Below, piece by piece: positions 1 through 11,897 of a stretch of DNA of 64,000 nt (position 1 is the first letter of the stretch; every line of letters begins with the position of its first letter). The notes under the pieces were generated by a model, which did no database searches, was not told the origin of the DNA, and was given only the letters and a program-made list of their open reading frames with translations. Source of the stretch: Phlebopus portentosus (lineage: Eukaryota > Basidiomycota > Agaricomycetes > Boletales > Boletinellaceae); NCBI GenBank assembly GCA_037892935.1, contig JAYXKI010000003.1, positions 186,001-250,000 of the forward strand. Direction: 5' to 3'. The position numbers and the translations under genes were made by a program.

Positions 1-2
1 TC

Positions 3-1466
3 CAGCACTACTTTGTACCTTCTAGTTCCGTCCCGAGGCCACCAGGAGCACCTATGCCTCCGCCTGCGTTCTACCATGCCGGACCACCTCGCGGTTATAT
101 ACCCGGTCCAGCATGGCCATATTATGCACCTGGTCCATATGCATTCGGTCAACCGATTCCAGTGCAGAATCCTTCCCAAGGCACAAATGTGTCGTCGACC
201 CAGCCACGACCCGCGAACAGTCCGCCTGTCGCTGGGCCGTCACGTGCCCCTGTGCCATCGGCTTCTCAAAGCAACTCCGCACCGTCTTCTACTCAAGGCA
301 CAAGCAATGCAAATCAAGCAAACATGAAGTCGCCGAGACAAGGTCAACAGGCACGAGGGCCGAGAACGCCGCAATCGAAGTCAACTTCAACACCTACAAA
401 CAGAAATACGCCCATGGATAACTTACTCTCTGCCGCGCAGAGTGTTTTCTCTCCTTCCGCCCCACCCGCAAGTGGCAGAGACGCTACACCTGTTAACATT
501 GGAAGTCCATCACCGAAGAAACGCAAGCGTGTTGATCAACAGGACGGACAGGCAAAGAGCCAGAGCAAAGGCAAGCAACCAGCAGGTAACGTCGACAGGC
601 GAACGTCTGCTCTAGACGTACTTGCGGACCAAGCCGCTGGCGTCGACCCCTCCGCTCAGTCTCCAGGGAGCGGCTCTGCAAACCGAGGCGTAGAATCAGC
701 GTCGCCTTCAAGCGTCTCCGGATCTCGTCAGAGCGCAGATTCCGGAGATGTATTCATCGTCGGAAGCTCCAAGGCGTCTGGTGGTCCGTCTACTAACGAG
801 AGCATGCGTCGAGCCTCCTCAGTTCGTAAAGGTAAACGACGAACTGCGCGAGCATCTTCAACCACTCCTACATCTACGGTACCTCCATCATCCCTTGCTC
901 CTCCGATATCGACGCAGCGCGCTGCAAGTGAGGATCGTGCACCATCGATTTCCAGTGCCTCGCAATTATCAACCGAATCATTCAAATTACGACCTGTCCA
1001 AGATGAGACGTTTCCAAACAAGAATGGTGCTGCAGCTCGTTCTGCACGGTCCGGATCGCTACCTCGGAATACTGGATCTCCTTCAAACCGAGGAAGCTCT
1101 GCTGCTGCACATGGGCGACAACCAAATGGACGTGCTCTCACGCCTCTGGGTTATCACGGCTCAGCTAGACTATCACGTCCGGCGTCTTCTAGGAGCGCCG
1201 ACATTGATGCGGGAGTAGAAGTTGAGTCTGAAGATGAGCCCGACGTTGATGCCGACGTTGACCAACTTGACGATGACGACGCCACTTCACCAAGGAGTTC
1301 GGCCGCAGCTGTAAAGAAGCGTGCAGGTATAAGTTCGGCTGAAACTGGTAGTCCTGGGGAAGATGTCAACAGCAGACGATGGTTGGAGATACTAGGTGGG
1401 TCCCTGGCTACATTACTTCTTGACCCTCAGGATATCTTATTCCTTCTAGGCCGTAAAGAATCGTAG
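3..1466 (+). CDS. 3' part of a disordered Ser/Pro-rich, probably nuclear protein (5' end outside window)
   Basis: The reading frame is open from base 3, so the true start lies upstream; the visible part is about 485 residues. It begins with a Pro/Tyr/Gly-rich stretch (PPRGYIPGPAWPYYAPGPYA), continues as low-complexity Ser/Ala/Thr/Gln sequence, carries a basic nuclear-localisation-like patch (SPKKRKR) about 155 residues after the first visible Met, and ends with an acidic run rich in Glu/Asp (VEVESEDEPDVDADVD). No globular domain is recognisable. A 54-nt GT-AG stretch (1396-1449) just before the stop looks like an intron; because 54 is a multiple of three, both forms end in the same five residues. 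This could be the C-terminal tail of a transcription or chromatin regulator, but that is inference only. Confidence 0.6.
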   Translation, partial: QHYFVPSSSVPRPPGAPMPPPAFYHAGPPRGYIPGPAWPYYAPGPYAFGQPIPVQNPSQGTNVSSTQPRPANSPPVAGPSRAPVPSASQSNSAPSSTQGTSNANQANMKSPRQGQQARGPRTPQSKSTSTPTNRNTPMDNLLSAAQSVFSPSAPPASGRDATPVNIGSPSPKKRKRVDQQDGQAKSQSKGKQPAGNVDRRTSALDVLADQAAGVDPSAQSPGSGSANRGVESASPSSVSGSRQSADSGDVFIVGSSKASGGPSTNESMRRASSVRKGKRRTARASSTTPTSTVPPSSLAPPISTQRAASEDRAPSISSASQLSTESFKLRPVQDETFPNKNGAAARSARSGSLPRNTGSPSNRGSSAAAHGRQPNGRALTPLGYHGSARLSRPASSRSADIDAGVEVESEDEPDVDADVDQLDDDDATSPRSSAAAVKKRAGISSAETGSPGEDVNSRRWLEILGGSLATLLLDPQDILFLLGRKES

Positions 1467-1829
1467 TACCTACTTTGGAATCGTGTGAATTGCTCCGATT
1501 CCGTCTTTTGTTCTGCACCTCTCTTTTCATTTGCATTACTTTCTTTCAGTTGGGCAATCGCAAGCTATCTCGCTGTGGTCATTTAATTTGAATTTTGTAT
1601 TGATATAATATGCAAAAGTATTCATTTCAGTCACGTGGGATCTGGATCGGAGGCTCTATATGTTGTAGTACTATTGTAACCAAAGGCTCAGGTTTGTCCT
1701 CTTTTCTTCGGACCCCCACCACTGGTACGTCGTTGTCGGAGCATCTTCTTTTTTCATAAACTAATGGTGAAAACGTAGGCATTTAGTCCCTGTTGTGCTT
1801 TCGCCTGGTACGAAGGAAAGAAGGAAGAA

Positions 1830-3077
1830 ATGCAAGGCGCTCCAACATCTCTGGATAACTCACATCGACGAGGAGTCCTATCTCTTCCTTTTGACTTGCT
1901 CATCTGTATTTTTGCTCTTATCGCGGAAGACTGGCTTTCGAGTTATAAACGCTCCAAGCTCGATCCGCTTGTTGAGGCGCTTTCGAAGGTCTGTCGCGCG
2001 TTTAGGAATGCCGTCTTGCATACCGTTTCGCTCTGGACGAAGATTGACGAGCGTTATTGCCTTCGTGACGATTTCATGGACCTAATGGCGCGTAGCAGAT
2101 CCGCACCCCTTCATATAGACGTCAGTTTGTCGAAAAGTGATTGGGAACAGATCTTGTCACGTGTTGTACCTTACAGAGATCGGTGGCAGGAACTTACGAT
2201 CAGGTCCTGCCAACCACGGTTGGAGGATGTAATGAGAGCTTTCCCGGACGTCGAATTTTCTTGTTTGAAGAGGATCAGTGTAGAATTTGGAATTGACGAG
2301 GTAGATCACGACAAATTTTTCGTTCAGTGGAAATTTCCTGGACTTGATTTGTTGGAGCTAAACGACGCAGTCCCTCCTTTGAGCTGCTTACCTGTCTTAC
2401 GGGAATTCCATTTGCTTATAATCGACCTGGACACAGACGACAAGGCTGAAGCTCTCCTTGGAAAGCTCATGGACTTTCTGGATTGCACGCGGACACTGGA
2501 GGCCCTTCATCTCGATGCGACCGGTATTGACACTACTGTGCCGGAGCACTTACGCGTCGTAGAGCTTCCTAACATCAAGGAGCTCGTGATCTCCAACTTT
2601 GAACACACCAGTAGCAATTCCCATGATTGGTTTGTTCCTCCTGCGATGAGTCGGTTCATCAGATCAATCCGGGTGCCGAACGTTCAGGAATACCGTCTCT
2701 ACCTCAGGATCGAGGGCGAGAACGAAGTTATTCCGGAGTGGATTGCATCGTTTGCATCGAGTCCAGATGTTCTGCACTCTGTGACCTATCTTTTTGTTTC
2801 ATCCGATTTTTCGTTCGATAATGCAACGACGGTCGAATTTTTCGCGCTGTTACCCAACCTCAGGGAGTTGATCGTAGACGTTCCGGCATTCGGTGAAAAC
2901 CTTCTGTATTCTGACATCCAACTGAACCTTGAACGCCTACGGTCTCTGTCACTTACGAGGGAAACCAAAGAGTACCTTCAGATCGGTCCCAGGCTGATAT
3001 TGAATCAGCTTTCCGCGAACCCGCGTAACTTCGCCGTCGAATTGGATCCTGACCTGTACGGTTACCCGTCCGACTAA
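1830..3077 (+). CDS. F-box/LRR-like protein
   Basis: Intronless 415-residue protein. Residues about 16-60 fit the F-box pattern common in mushroom genomes (LSLPFDLLICIFALIA, then a conserved CRAFRNAVL and LWTKI). The rest is a series of irregular leucine-rich segments typical of the large agaricomycete F-box family. Such proteins usually act as substrate adaptors of SCF ubiquitin ligases through Skp1; the target cannot be told from sequence. The ATG at 1830 was chosen because it gives the usual short N-terminal lead before the F-box; a GTG-initiated frame from 1795 is different and has no domain. The family is lineage-expanded and paralogs are expected elsewhere. Confidence 0.75.
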   Translation: MQGAPTSLDNSHRRGVLSLPFDLLICIFALIAEDWLSSYKRSKLDPLVEALSKVCRAFRNAVLHTVSLWTKIDERYCLRDDFMDLMARSRSAPLHIDVSLSKSDWEQILSRVVPYRDRWQELTIRSCQPRLEDVMRAFPDVEFSCLKRISVEFGIDEVDHDKFFVQWKFPGLDLLELNDAVPPLSCLPVLREFHLLIIDLDTDDKAEALLGKLMDFLDCTRTLEALHLDATGIDTTVPEHLRVVELPNIKELVISNFEHTSSNSHDWFVPPAMSRFIRSIRVPNVQEYRLYLRIEGENEVIPEWIASFASSPDVLHSVTYLFVSSDFSFDNATTVEFFALLPNLRELIVDVPAFGENLLYSDIQLNLERLRSLSLTRETKEYLQIGPRLILNQLSANPRNFAVELDPDLYGYPSD

Positions 3078-3735
3078 CCCCGAGTCCCGCATGCAGAAGC
3101 GACAATTCGTCTTCTCGATCTCAATGAATCTCAATCCAGCAAATCCGCCGTAAATTTGGGAGGGCATTTATATTTAACCTTGATCTTCCAAAGCCAATCC
3201 TATGCATCATTTCATGTTCTTCGTTTTGTCTTCTTACAAAATCTTCAAGAAAACACAAGGGATTCTGAGTAGTCAGACTTTGGTACAAATAACCAATAAA
3301 CAACTTTGATTTGCATTTTTAATGCACGTCTGCACTTGCGGCTAAGGACAAGTTCGCTGTAGAAAGCCTCAGATCTCTACGCAGGTGCAGGAGATCCTAA
3401 GTCGGAGTGGAAATATCAATGGAATAGGGAGAGATACCTACCGCTTCAAATAGCACGATGCTGGATAGTCATAAACAATGGACAAGCTTGTTCTCGAAGT
3501 AAGAAACTGATACTCGAAGACGAGATCGAAATACTAGACGGCATGATCAAAGTCTTTGCTTTCAAATCGGAACTGTATTCCATGAAGCGGAATCGGTCGA
3601 CCAAAACGCGAAGAAACTCTCAAAGCAAATAAACTCGTAGGTGCTTTGGTTAAGATCGTACATCAAACGACTACACTATTGTAATGTTCGTAGGTATCTA
3701 AGTGCGTGTGCACATTGTATATAATATATACATGT
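3078..3735. other. intergenic, no gene seen
   Basis: AT-rich spacer between the convergent 3' ends of the F-box gene and the TMEM135-like gene. Only short shadow frames without domain features occur. It presumably holds the 3' untranslated regions of both genes. Confidence 0.6.
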
Positions 3736-5847
3736 TCAGTTGGGTCCAATAAATTGATACAGGATGCGGCGAACAAGGCCTGAGAGGTGCTGTGGTTCGT
3801 GCTGTTCAAGGTAGCAGTAGGAGTCAGCATCCCATCTGGCAGAGCTAGATGTAAGGAGAACCATACCTGATACGTGTTCATCACCATTCCCATTCCAATT
3901 GCGCAGAGCTACACGGGAAATAGGTGCTCATTAGTAGAGATAAAGAAAGAAACGTCCACACATACAATTGCATCTCCATACGGTCCCGTGGGGAACACCA
4001 ACCCTCGCCCTCTTGCCATCTTCCACGCGCTCTCCAGACCTTTTGGAAGCACATACATCGCCAACTCTCCCCTTCTTCTCTTCGCTTCTACGAAAAGCGA
4101 TAATCCGGAGAGTAATCCGCCGAGCCAGAAGGAAGGCTTCGAAATAAGGATGTCGATCCATTCTTTGCGGAGTTTGAGCGGGGAACGAGGGAGGAGAGGT
4201 ATTGATGGATGTTGTGCTTCAGACAGAAGAACGCTGTAAATGGTGATTAGTATCCGATTGAAAATAGGAAGGTTAAAAAGTTATGACTGACACTGGTAGA
4301 TAGCGACGAATACGCCCAGGAATGCGGAACTTCGGGCAGTTCCGAGCCCAGCACGGATCAGTACGCGCGATGGGTCGTCTAGAAAGCGTCTCCATTTGAA
4401 TAAGACGGCTGGTACTAAATGCAGGGCTCCGTAAATGGGGAACATCCATTTTGCAACGGAAAAGAAGCGGTCAACAGGAACCACCATGCAGGAGTCCAGC
4501 CAAGGATGGACGACCTCGCAAGGTGCGTAGCGCGGACCGAATTCATCGAATGCTTCTGCACTCAGTAGACGTGCGGCGACACGAGCACGGTTGTTTGGCG
4601 TTGTATTTTCATCAGCGATGAGGGTGAGGAAGTCAATTGTGTCGAAGACACCATCTCGAACAAGAGTGCGGTTTGATCGGACAGCTTGGGGAGGTACCTT
4701 GGAAGCGTTTTGGATCCTGAAAACTCGTGAACCTAAAATACACTGGATTGTTAACAATTATAAGCTTACCATGAGTTGTACGACGAAGGGATAGTATCAG
4801 GTCTCAGCAAGAACCCGTACATAATCTGTCCGCAACAGAGCGAAAATAAAAGAACATCTCCATGAGGAAATTTAAAATTATGTCGAGTGCTCAACGCATT
4901 ATACGAGCCCTGCAACCCTCGGACAAACATTTGTTGAGCAATAGTCACACGCCTGCCTTTCTTTTCGAAAAGGAGTGGAAGACCGCCAGATAATGCACCA
5001 GCAACGATTGCATGCCAGCGCCGTGTCTTCTTTCGTATCCACATTTCGTGCGCCTCGGCGCGGATGGACAAACGTCCACGCCGTCGTTCCGACCGCGTTG
5101 GAGCCATCGTGACGGGCAGTTCCTCATCAAACGGCGTTGATGGGGAGTCGGACGGAGAGGTTGGAATACGGCGCTTTGGAGGGAAGAGGATAGGTAGAGC
5201 ATTCAAAAGGAACTTGTATATTCCAACAAAGCTTCCTAAAATCAAACTGATTGAGAAATTATGGAGAATGGGAGGACTAAAATTACCGAGCATTGCAGCA
5301 AATCTAAGCGAGTCCTCGCCAAAGATGGCTCTTCGAATGAGCGAAAATCGGAAATGGCTGAGCCAGTACATTGTCAGAAGGACTTCATGTTTTACGAGAC
5401 AGATACGGTGACGACCTACCGAGGCATTCTTGAAATGCGGAATAGTAGAACGAAGATATTAAACCCGGATCTCAGGGCGAATCCGAGTGTACCAGCACCT
5501 AACGCAAGTATAGTATGCATCGACAACTTCTAACTAAACTTAGTGATGAAAAAGGAACTTACGAATGCCGCCGCGCCCAGCATGCTCAAGGCAGTCCATC
5601 AAAGTATGCAACTCTACGGCAGGTTCACCTCTATCCCTCCATACCATCTTTCGAGCGTCTCTCAACGCTTCCTGGTAATTTGCTAGGACGACCAGATTCT
5701 GTATGATAAGTCCAATGAGTGAAGCTCCTTGACAAATCAGAACACTGTGATAGGCAGACACACCTCAAAGGAAGTCATGACCTTGCTCCTCGACGGCATT
5801 CTAGATAGCCGCCCTTGCGAACTACCCTCCTCTAGATCCTCGGTCAT
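3736..5847 (-). CDS. TMEM135-like peroxisomal/mitochondrial membrane protein
   Basis: Multi-exon gene. The N-terminal exon (ATG at 5845-5847) ends in MTSFE and splices to NLVVLANYQEALRDARK and CLEHAGRGGIR, the typical start of fungal TMEM135 proteins. Central exons carry hydrophobic segments, the GSYNALSTRHNFKFPHGDV region, and the family motif EVVHPWLDSC. The last exons read KEWIDILISKPSFWLGG and GPYGDAI-LCAIGMGMVMNTYQ. They then splice over a 65-nt intron (branch CTGAC) to HEPQHLSGLVRRILYQFIGPN and stop, which matches the usual family C-terminus. Animal TMEM135 is linked to peroxisomes, lipid and mitochondrial dynamics. The fungal role is less defined. The gene is divergent from the Vps10-like gene. 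Confidence 0.85.
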
Positions 5848-6469
5848 TTCTGCGTCGCCAAACCTGCTGTCTTGTCTTATAAAATCGTGAAAGAATGTAA
5901 TGAAGGGCAAACGCGTTGGGGATTGGGAAAGGGTGGAAAGACGCGTGACAAGCAGAATGCAGGCGGAAAACACGTGCCGCCGGAAAGACGGGGAAAAACA
6001 CGCGATAACAACACAAAACAAATAATAAATAAACGCCTTTCTTTCCTCAGTCGGAAACAATTCAGTTCAAATGCACTTTTGCCTATCGGTACGTGATAAC
6101 TTTCTGTGTTTCGTGATGACAGTCCTCTTAGACGGAGAAAATGTGGGGTGAAGTTGGAAACGCAAATAATCTTCCTGCGGACTTGAATCAAAGCAAACTT
6201 TGTCTTTATCCCTTCATGCAATTATACTTTCATTCTCGCACTTCGCGCTGTGGTATAGTTATGGCTGGTCTTGTTTACTTGTTCTCGTTCAGTGACTCGG
6301 ATTTCTACGGAAGACGCCGAATTGTAGACTCGAAATCAATTCCAGATGGGCGCATCAGGACGGAATCAAAGCTCGGGAAACTAAGGACTCCATTCAACCA
6401 TGTTGATTATTAGACGGAATCACAGACCTTGTCTATGCACTCTAACGACTTTCTGCCTTTCTGTCCATC
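5848..6469. promoter_or_regulatory. divergent intergenic region between TMEM135-like and Vps10-like genes
   Basis: About 620 bp lie between two start codons pointing away from each other, so both promoters must be inside. No clear TATA box was identified. The frames present here have no recognisable domain. Confidence 0.4.
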
Positions 6470-9054
6470 ATGATTGCTCGCCTCTTTCTAACTGTGTCCG
6501 TTCTTTGCTTTTGCCCGATTGTGATTGCCAAATTTATCGCCCAAGAGCCTGTGGCGACCTACACGAAACTCCCACCTGCCCAAGTTGAATTGCATTTCTT
6601 CCCTAATTCGACGGTAATCATTCTTTCCTAATCATACATTTCTGTCATCCTAATTGATGTTGACAGACTGCTCTGCTAGCAAGTGCTAGCGATGGAACCA
6701 TATATGTTACTCATGACGAAGGTCGAACTTGGCAAGAAGCAGATCTGCCTCCTGATGAGCATAGGGACGTCACCATGCACCCGTATGACAACCGTTTTGT
6801 GTGTAGACCAGTGAATTCACAGGAACGATTACTGACCAGTCCCTAATCAGGCCTTCCTCACAACTCTCGATGGCAACATCTACCGAACATCCAATCAGGT
6901 CATGACATGGCAGCCCGTTGAACCACCTGCGCCTCCGTCATCTTACCGGAACCACTTCACTTTCCATTCTAAAGAACCTGGAGTCGTACTCTTCGATGGG
7001 AAACGATGCGTACCTTCACAACGCTGGCCTGAGGAAAAAATCTGCTACACAGACTACTATATTACTCGGGATGGATTCTCTTCTGAAGCAACTCTCCTCT
7101 TACGCAACGCTCAGATGTGTCTTTTCGCAAGTTCCCTCGGAGACGTTGCTGACAAGGAGCATCCTGACCTCATTCTCTGCGTGGTCGTCGATGAATCGGA
7201 AAGTCCACAACAATCCAGTCGACTCCTTGCTTCAACCGACTTCTTTCAGAATGACAAACGAGTCATTGACATTACGTTAGACGGCACCCCATATCAAACT
7301 ACTGACACAACCTCCGGAGGCAAATTCGCAATTGCATTCCTCAAGATCACAACCTCCTGAAAGTCATAAGCCCGACCTGCAGCATTGGGAACGACTTCTC
7401 TTGCCTTCACCAAGGGTCCATTACTATCCGGTCTCTACCTTTCTTCTCACGGAGAGCAAACTAGGCGTTCGAGGGTTACTTAAGACTAGCATTTACTCTG
7501 TATATCAGCAATGCTAAAGGAAATAACTTCGTCAAATCCCTCGAAAACGTGATCAACTCGGGACGGTCCGGCACCTTCGAATATGACAGGATCGAGGGTG
7601 TCGAGCATGTAGTAATGATGAGCGTGGCTGCTAATCCCAACGAGACACACGGGCTTGATAGGAAAGAGCTCCGTAGTCGGATTTCCTTTGACGATGGTGA
7701 GCCCTACGGTTTTTATTGAAAATGCAAATGTTCCTGATCAAATTGGCAGGCTTTGCGTGGAGACGTCTCACTCCTTCCTTGGGCGATGCTGCCAATGCAA
7801 GAGTAGCTTGCAATCCCAACGACGAAGAGGCGTGTTCATTGCATTTCCATCGACCCACGTTAACAAGATTCGTGTTCAATCTCAAAGAGGCTGAAGGGAC
7901 GGGAATCAGTTCCCCAGCGCCATGGGTTACCATCAGAGTTGGTTCTATAGGGTCCCATTCAGCGCCTTATGAAGACTGCGACACGTTCATCAGCACTGAT
8001 TCCGGATTTACTTGGAGGCGAATCGTAAGCGGTCCCTATCGATTTGCATATACCAATCACGGGAGTGTCGTCGCGTTCGTCAAGGACGTCGACGATACGG
8101 ACGAGGTGCTTTACTCGATAGATTCTGGACAATCATGGTACCTTACCATACATTTGATTATAACTCTCGTCTAAAGTTTGACACAGGAGCGTCGTTCATT
8201 TGGGACACAGAATCATTCCGTTCCAGCTCTCCCCTTCCTCGATCTTGACGTCCGAGAAGTTCCTCCTCATTGGCCTGATTCCACCCCAAAACAACTTGCA
8301 CAAGAGCAGAAACCTCGAAATTTCATCCCTAGAAGTCCTCGTTATGTCTCTTGATTTCTCTTCGTTGGATCGACAAGAACGTACTGAGGAAAATGGACAC
8401 GAGAAATGGTATCTTCAAGACGGCGAACCGAACGGATGCATCTTGGGACATAATGTGAATTCGCCAACCCACTCAGTTACGCTCTTAATTGAAGTTATCA
8501 TAACTGTGACAAAGGAATGGTATTTGCGCAGAAGAATGCAACGGGACTGTCGCATCAGCGAGGATTTCCACCTAAATTCAATCAAGGGAATTGAAGAGAA
8601 CTACTCTTGCGAACGGAACGATTACGAATGGTACGAACCACTCCGGTAGATTTTCATCAAATACGGATTGACTCTGAAACGTCCTAGTGATGCCAATTTC
8701 ATCAGGCAGGATGATGTCTGTGTATCGATGATCCCGGATGCTATCCGCGAAGATACTTGTCAACCTAATAACAAATATTCCACTCCGACCGGGTATAGAC
8801 TGAAGGTAGGAGATACTTGCGACAAGGACAGCGGTGTCATTTTGGACGAGCCAGTGGAGAAGTACTGCGATTCTCTTGAGATGCGAGAACACGAAGAAGG
8901 GCATGGAATCTTTGTCGTGCCTACTCCTGTCGAGACTATAATGGCATCCGTAGTAAAAGATCTGTGCAGCACGAATCTCTCTTTCCCTGTATTTGTTGTC
9001 TCGTTGTGCTCTAGTATTATGGATTTCGCATGGGAATTAGTAGTCATCAAGTAG
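6470..9054 (+). CDS. Vps10/sortilin-like sorting receptor, single domain, frame-disrupted
   Basis: Vps10 proteins sort vacuolar hydrolases at the trans-Golgi. The ATG at 6470 starts a signal peptide (MIARLFLTVSVLCFCPIVIA). Spliced exons then give beta-propeller Asp-box-like repeats (DEGRTWQ, DGFAWRRLTP, DSGFTWRRI) and the cysteine-rich 10CC module, with CILGHN-EWYLRRRM, YECDANF and GDTCDKDSGVILDEPVEKYC. The normal fungal Vps10 has two such domains plus a transmembrane anchor; here the frame stops at 9054 after one domain and a short hydrophobic tail (FPVFVVSLCSSIMDFAWEL). Coding homology moves between frames at about 7330-7350 and again near 7491-7495 (GVRGLLKTSI to TLYISNAKGNNFV), with no plausible intron at either place. 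It is either a decaying paralog or a shortened gene with sequence errors. The family call is strong; intactness is doubtful. Confidence 0.7.
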
Positions 9055-9349
9055 CTATGTAATGGAAGGCTTTCTGCAGAACTGAAAGAATGGTGGAATT
9101 CAAAGTCGCGAGTATCGATCCTTCACCGACCAAAGAGTCTCCCAGACCATTGAAAGATGCCAGGTTCAATCGAGAAAACCTGAATTACGATACCAAAAAA
9201 GCTCAAACACAAATAACATAAGATGAGATACGAGGGTGTCGCGAAGTGGAGGCGGTACCGGAAGGGCGAAGGGTATCAAGAAACGCGCTATAAAGTGATT
9301 AACACCGCGAGGAAATGGATTTTTTGGAGGGAGACTCTACAAAGCCAGC
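9055..9349. other. short convergent spacer
   Basis: Lies between the 3' ends of the Vps10-like gene (+) and CHS5 (-). No coding or structured feature was recognised. Confidence 0.5.
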
Positions 9350-11116
9350 TTAGAGTGGAACTTCCACAGTCGCACCGATATCATCGTCGGCCTCGTCGGC
9401 ATGGACAACGCGATCCTTCTCCTTCTCAATCGGGTCGGGAGGAGGGACCTCCATAGGCACAGCTGAAGGTGGAGGGGATGATGGTGTTTCTTCTCTTCCT
9501 TTCCCTTTCCCTTTAGCCTTCACATGCTCCTCCGATGCATTCTCTTCAACACTCTTTCCTTCTTCCTCACCCTCCGCATAGCCACTATCATTATCACTTG
9601 GTGACACGGTGACTTTAGACTCGGCCCTAGACTGCGACTGCGACGCTGAATTTGGCAAGGGAGGGACAGGAGGCGCCGTTTCCTTTGTTGGCGAAGAAGG
9701 TGGGAACTTGAAGTTCCGGTCCATCGTCCCGCTTCTGGCGTGTCGTTCCGCAGCAGAGATCGGCGAACGTATACTTCTCCGACCCGAAGGCGAGTCGACG
9801 CTCTCTCGTACATGCTCTTCTTCTGCCTCATTCTCATCTGCTTCTGCAACGGGTGTAACGCCGTTTGGCCTGGACTTCGTAGGCGGACCTTGGTTCACGA
9901 AGGAAGAAGCTGAGTGTTCAGATTGTTGCGTGGATGAACGTCGTGGAGGTGGCATCGACGCGCGCTTCCCTGCACCCGATGTTGGACTCGTCGCTGCATC
10001 CCGATTTGAGCGCTGCAGCGATACCTGAGACATCGATTGAGGTCTCGTGAACGGTGCAGATGATAAGGGCGAGCTGGGCGTCGTTCCCAAGTAAAACTGC
10101 GAGATCGGGACCATCCTACAAGAGAACATGAGATTAGCCAAGTTCATCGTAAGAATTTGAAATGGAGAGAACTGACTTTCGTTCTGAATGGCAAGCAAGG
10201 ATCCATTGAGGCTGTACGACTGGTATGCTAACCTGCAGTGCTCGCTGATACTCGACGCTCGGACCAGCGTTCGCTCCTGAGCCCTCACCGGCAGGGGTAG
10301 TGCACACAAAATGCGTCGTGTCAATCTGAATCTTATCGCTCCACCTCGCACGCATTTCGCGCAAGGCCTGTTTTGCATTTTCCAGTAACAAGTTATCTTG
10401 TACCGTCCCGAAGCACACGCTGATGCCCGAAGTGTCCTGCATCGTATGTGTTCGTACGCGCACCATGTTACTGGGGTATGTTCCGGCGGAGGTGCGTAGG
10501 ACGAGCTGGAAGGTATAATCTGTGTTTAGTTCCAATCCTGTGAGCTTTGTCGAAGTGTTATGGCGCGGCTGAGGGATAGCAGCCAGGCGAACGCCGTTAC
10601 GGTAGATATCTAACGAACGCAGTGTTGCAGTTGCCAAGTGTAATTCTGGCCATTCGAGGGTCACCGACGTTTGTGTGATGTTACGCACCTACCGGTGCAC
10701 AGAAGGTAAGCGGAACACTCGTTTAGAGAGTTAACAATTGATCATCAAGTCAACGCACTTCGAGTTTGGGAGGTTGGGGCGTATCGACACCAAACGTCTC
10801 GTAAATGTCTTTTTGCAAATCCCAGAACTCTTGATCTCTCTTCTTTTCCTCCGCAAGATTGCGATGCACGGCAATGTTTACTATTGAGCCCGCTGTCGCA
10901 CCAGGCGGTAACAGAATTGAAGGGAACTCAATAAGATGCGCGCGTTCGCCGAGCAGGATCTACCATTTGTTAGATTCCAGCATATCTGACTGTTGTTTCA
11001 TCCTTACCGCCATACCGGCGTCTAAGCATAGAAATCAATACTCATTCTCGGGACAAAGGGAATAAATTACCCAATTTTCCGACTGTAAACATGAAGCTCT
11101 CTGGTGATTTCGCCAT
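9350..11116 (-). CDS. CHS5: Chs5, exomer scaffold (FN3 + BRCT)
   Basis: Exomer carries chitin synthase and other cargo from the trans-Golgi to the plasma membrane. The start at 11116 (MAKSPESFMFTVGKL) leads through small exons to the N-terminal dimerisation segment (HLIEFPSILLPPGATAGSIV, DIYETFGVDTPQPPKLEV). A fibronectin type III domain follows (VRNITQTSVTLEWPEL to YTFQLVLRTSAGTYPSN), then a BRCT domain (GISVCFGTVQDNLLLENAK, THFVCTT, VVQPQWILACHSERK) that splices to MVPISQFYLG. The C-terminal third is Ser/Pro/Glu/Lys-rich and disordered, as usual for fungal Chs5. The FN3-BRCT order is diagnostic. It is head-to-head with the eS12 gene, 283 bp apart. Confidence 0.92.
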
Positions 11117-11399
11117 GGCCGCGGTAATGGTGTCGTGGAAGCAGCAAGAGTGACGCGAAGACGCGCTAAAAAGGGTAGTGTCGATCACCGGTTGAGTCAC
11201 ACGCTGCACGTGGTCGCGAGAGAGTTGACGACGCACGGACCAGCAACAAACATTTCATGTGTGTGTGTCCATCAAGTGCGCAGTTTCTTTACATCAACGA
11301 TAGCGGAAGAAGACATCCCTTTCTTTCTCTCTTTCTCGTTTAACGAAAAGGTTAGTATACTGGGATGATGATGAATACAGGTTCTGATGATGTGGTAGG
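11117..11399. promoter_or_regulatory. shared promoter of CHS5 (-) and eS12 (+)
   Basis: Only 283 bp separate the two start codons. It includes the probable 5' untranslated intron of the eS12 gene (11351-11398: GTTAGT donor, GGTAG acceptor), ending two bases before the eS12 ATG. Pyrimidine-rich tracts near 11315-11340 resemble fungal ribosomal-protein promoters. Confidence 0.45.
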
Positions 11400-11897
11400 A
11401 TGTCTGACGCTGGAGATGAAGTTCAAGTCGATGCCCCGGCTGAGGTCGAGGTCAGCGAGGCGCCCAAGGGTAAAATGTCTGTTGAGGATGCGCTTAAGGT
11501 AGCTATATCACGAGCTCCATGGTTTTGAAGAGAGTCTTAAAAGTGTTGTGATCTATAGCAAGTCTTGAAAAACGCACTCGTACACGACGGTCTTGCACGT
11601 GGTCTACGTGAATGCGCTAAAGCGCTCGACAAACGCCAGGCGCATCTTTGCGTGCTCGTCGAAACCTGCACGGAGGCAGAGTACCTCAAACTCATCGAGG
11701 CGCTCTGCGCGGAACACAAGATTAACCTTATCAAGGTCGGAGACGCGAAAGTTCTCGGCACATGGGCTGGTTTGTGCAAGATCGACCGTGAGGGCAACCC
11801 GCGCAAAGTTGTTGGATGTTCGTGTGTTGTTGTTAAGGATTATGGTGTCGAGAGTGAGGGCCTGAATGTCCTGCTCGATTACTTCAAGAACCGCTAG
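11400..11897 (+). CDS. RPS12: 40S ribosomal protein eS12
   Basis: Two coding exons: 11400-11498 and 11559-11897, separated by a 60-nt intron with GTAGCT donor and CTATAG acceptor. The protein (about 145 residues) starts [13 protein letters not shown], has the acidic N-terminal arm normal for eS12, then the conserved core [46 protein letters not shown], and ends [11 protein letters not shown]. eS12 is a beak protein of the small ribosomal subunit. Start and length agree with the family; no anomalies. Confidence 0.97.

Noticed and set aside
1795..2085. Alternative GTG-initiated frame overlapping the F-box gene start
   Set aside because: Different reading frame with no domain; the ATG at 1830 gives a normal F-box protein.
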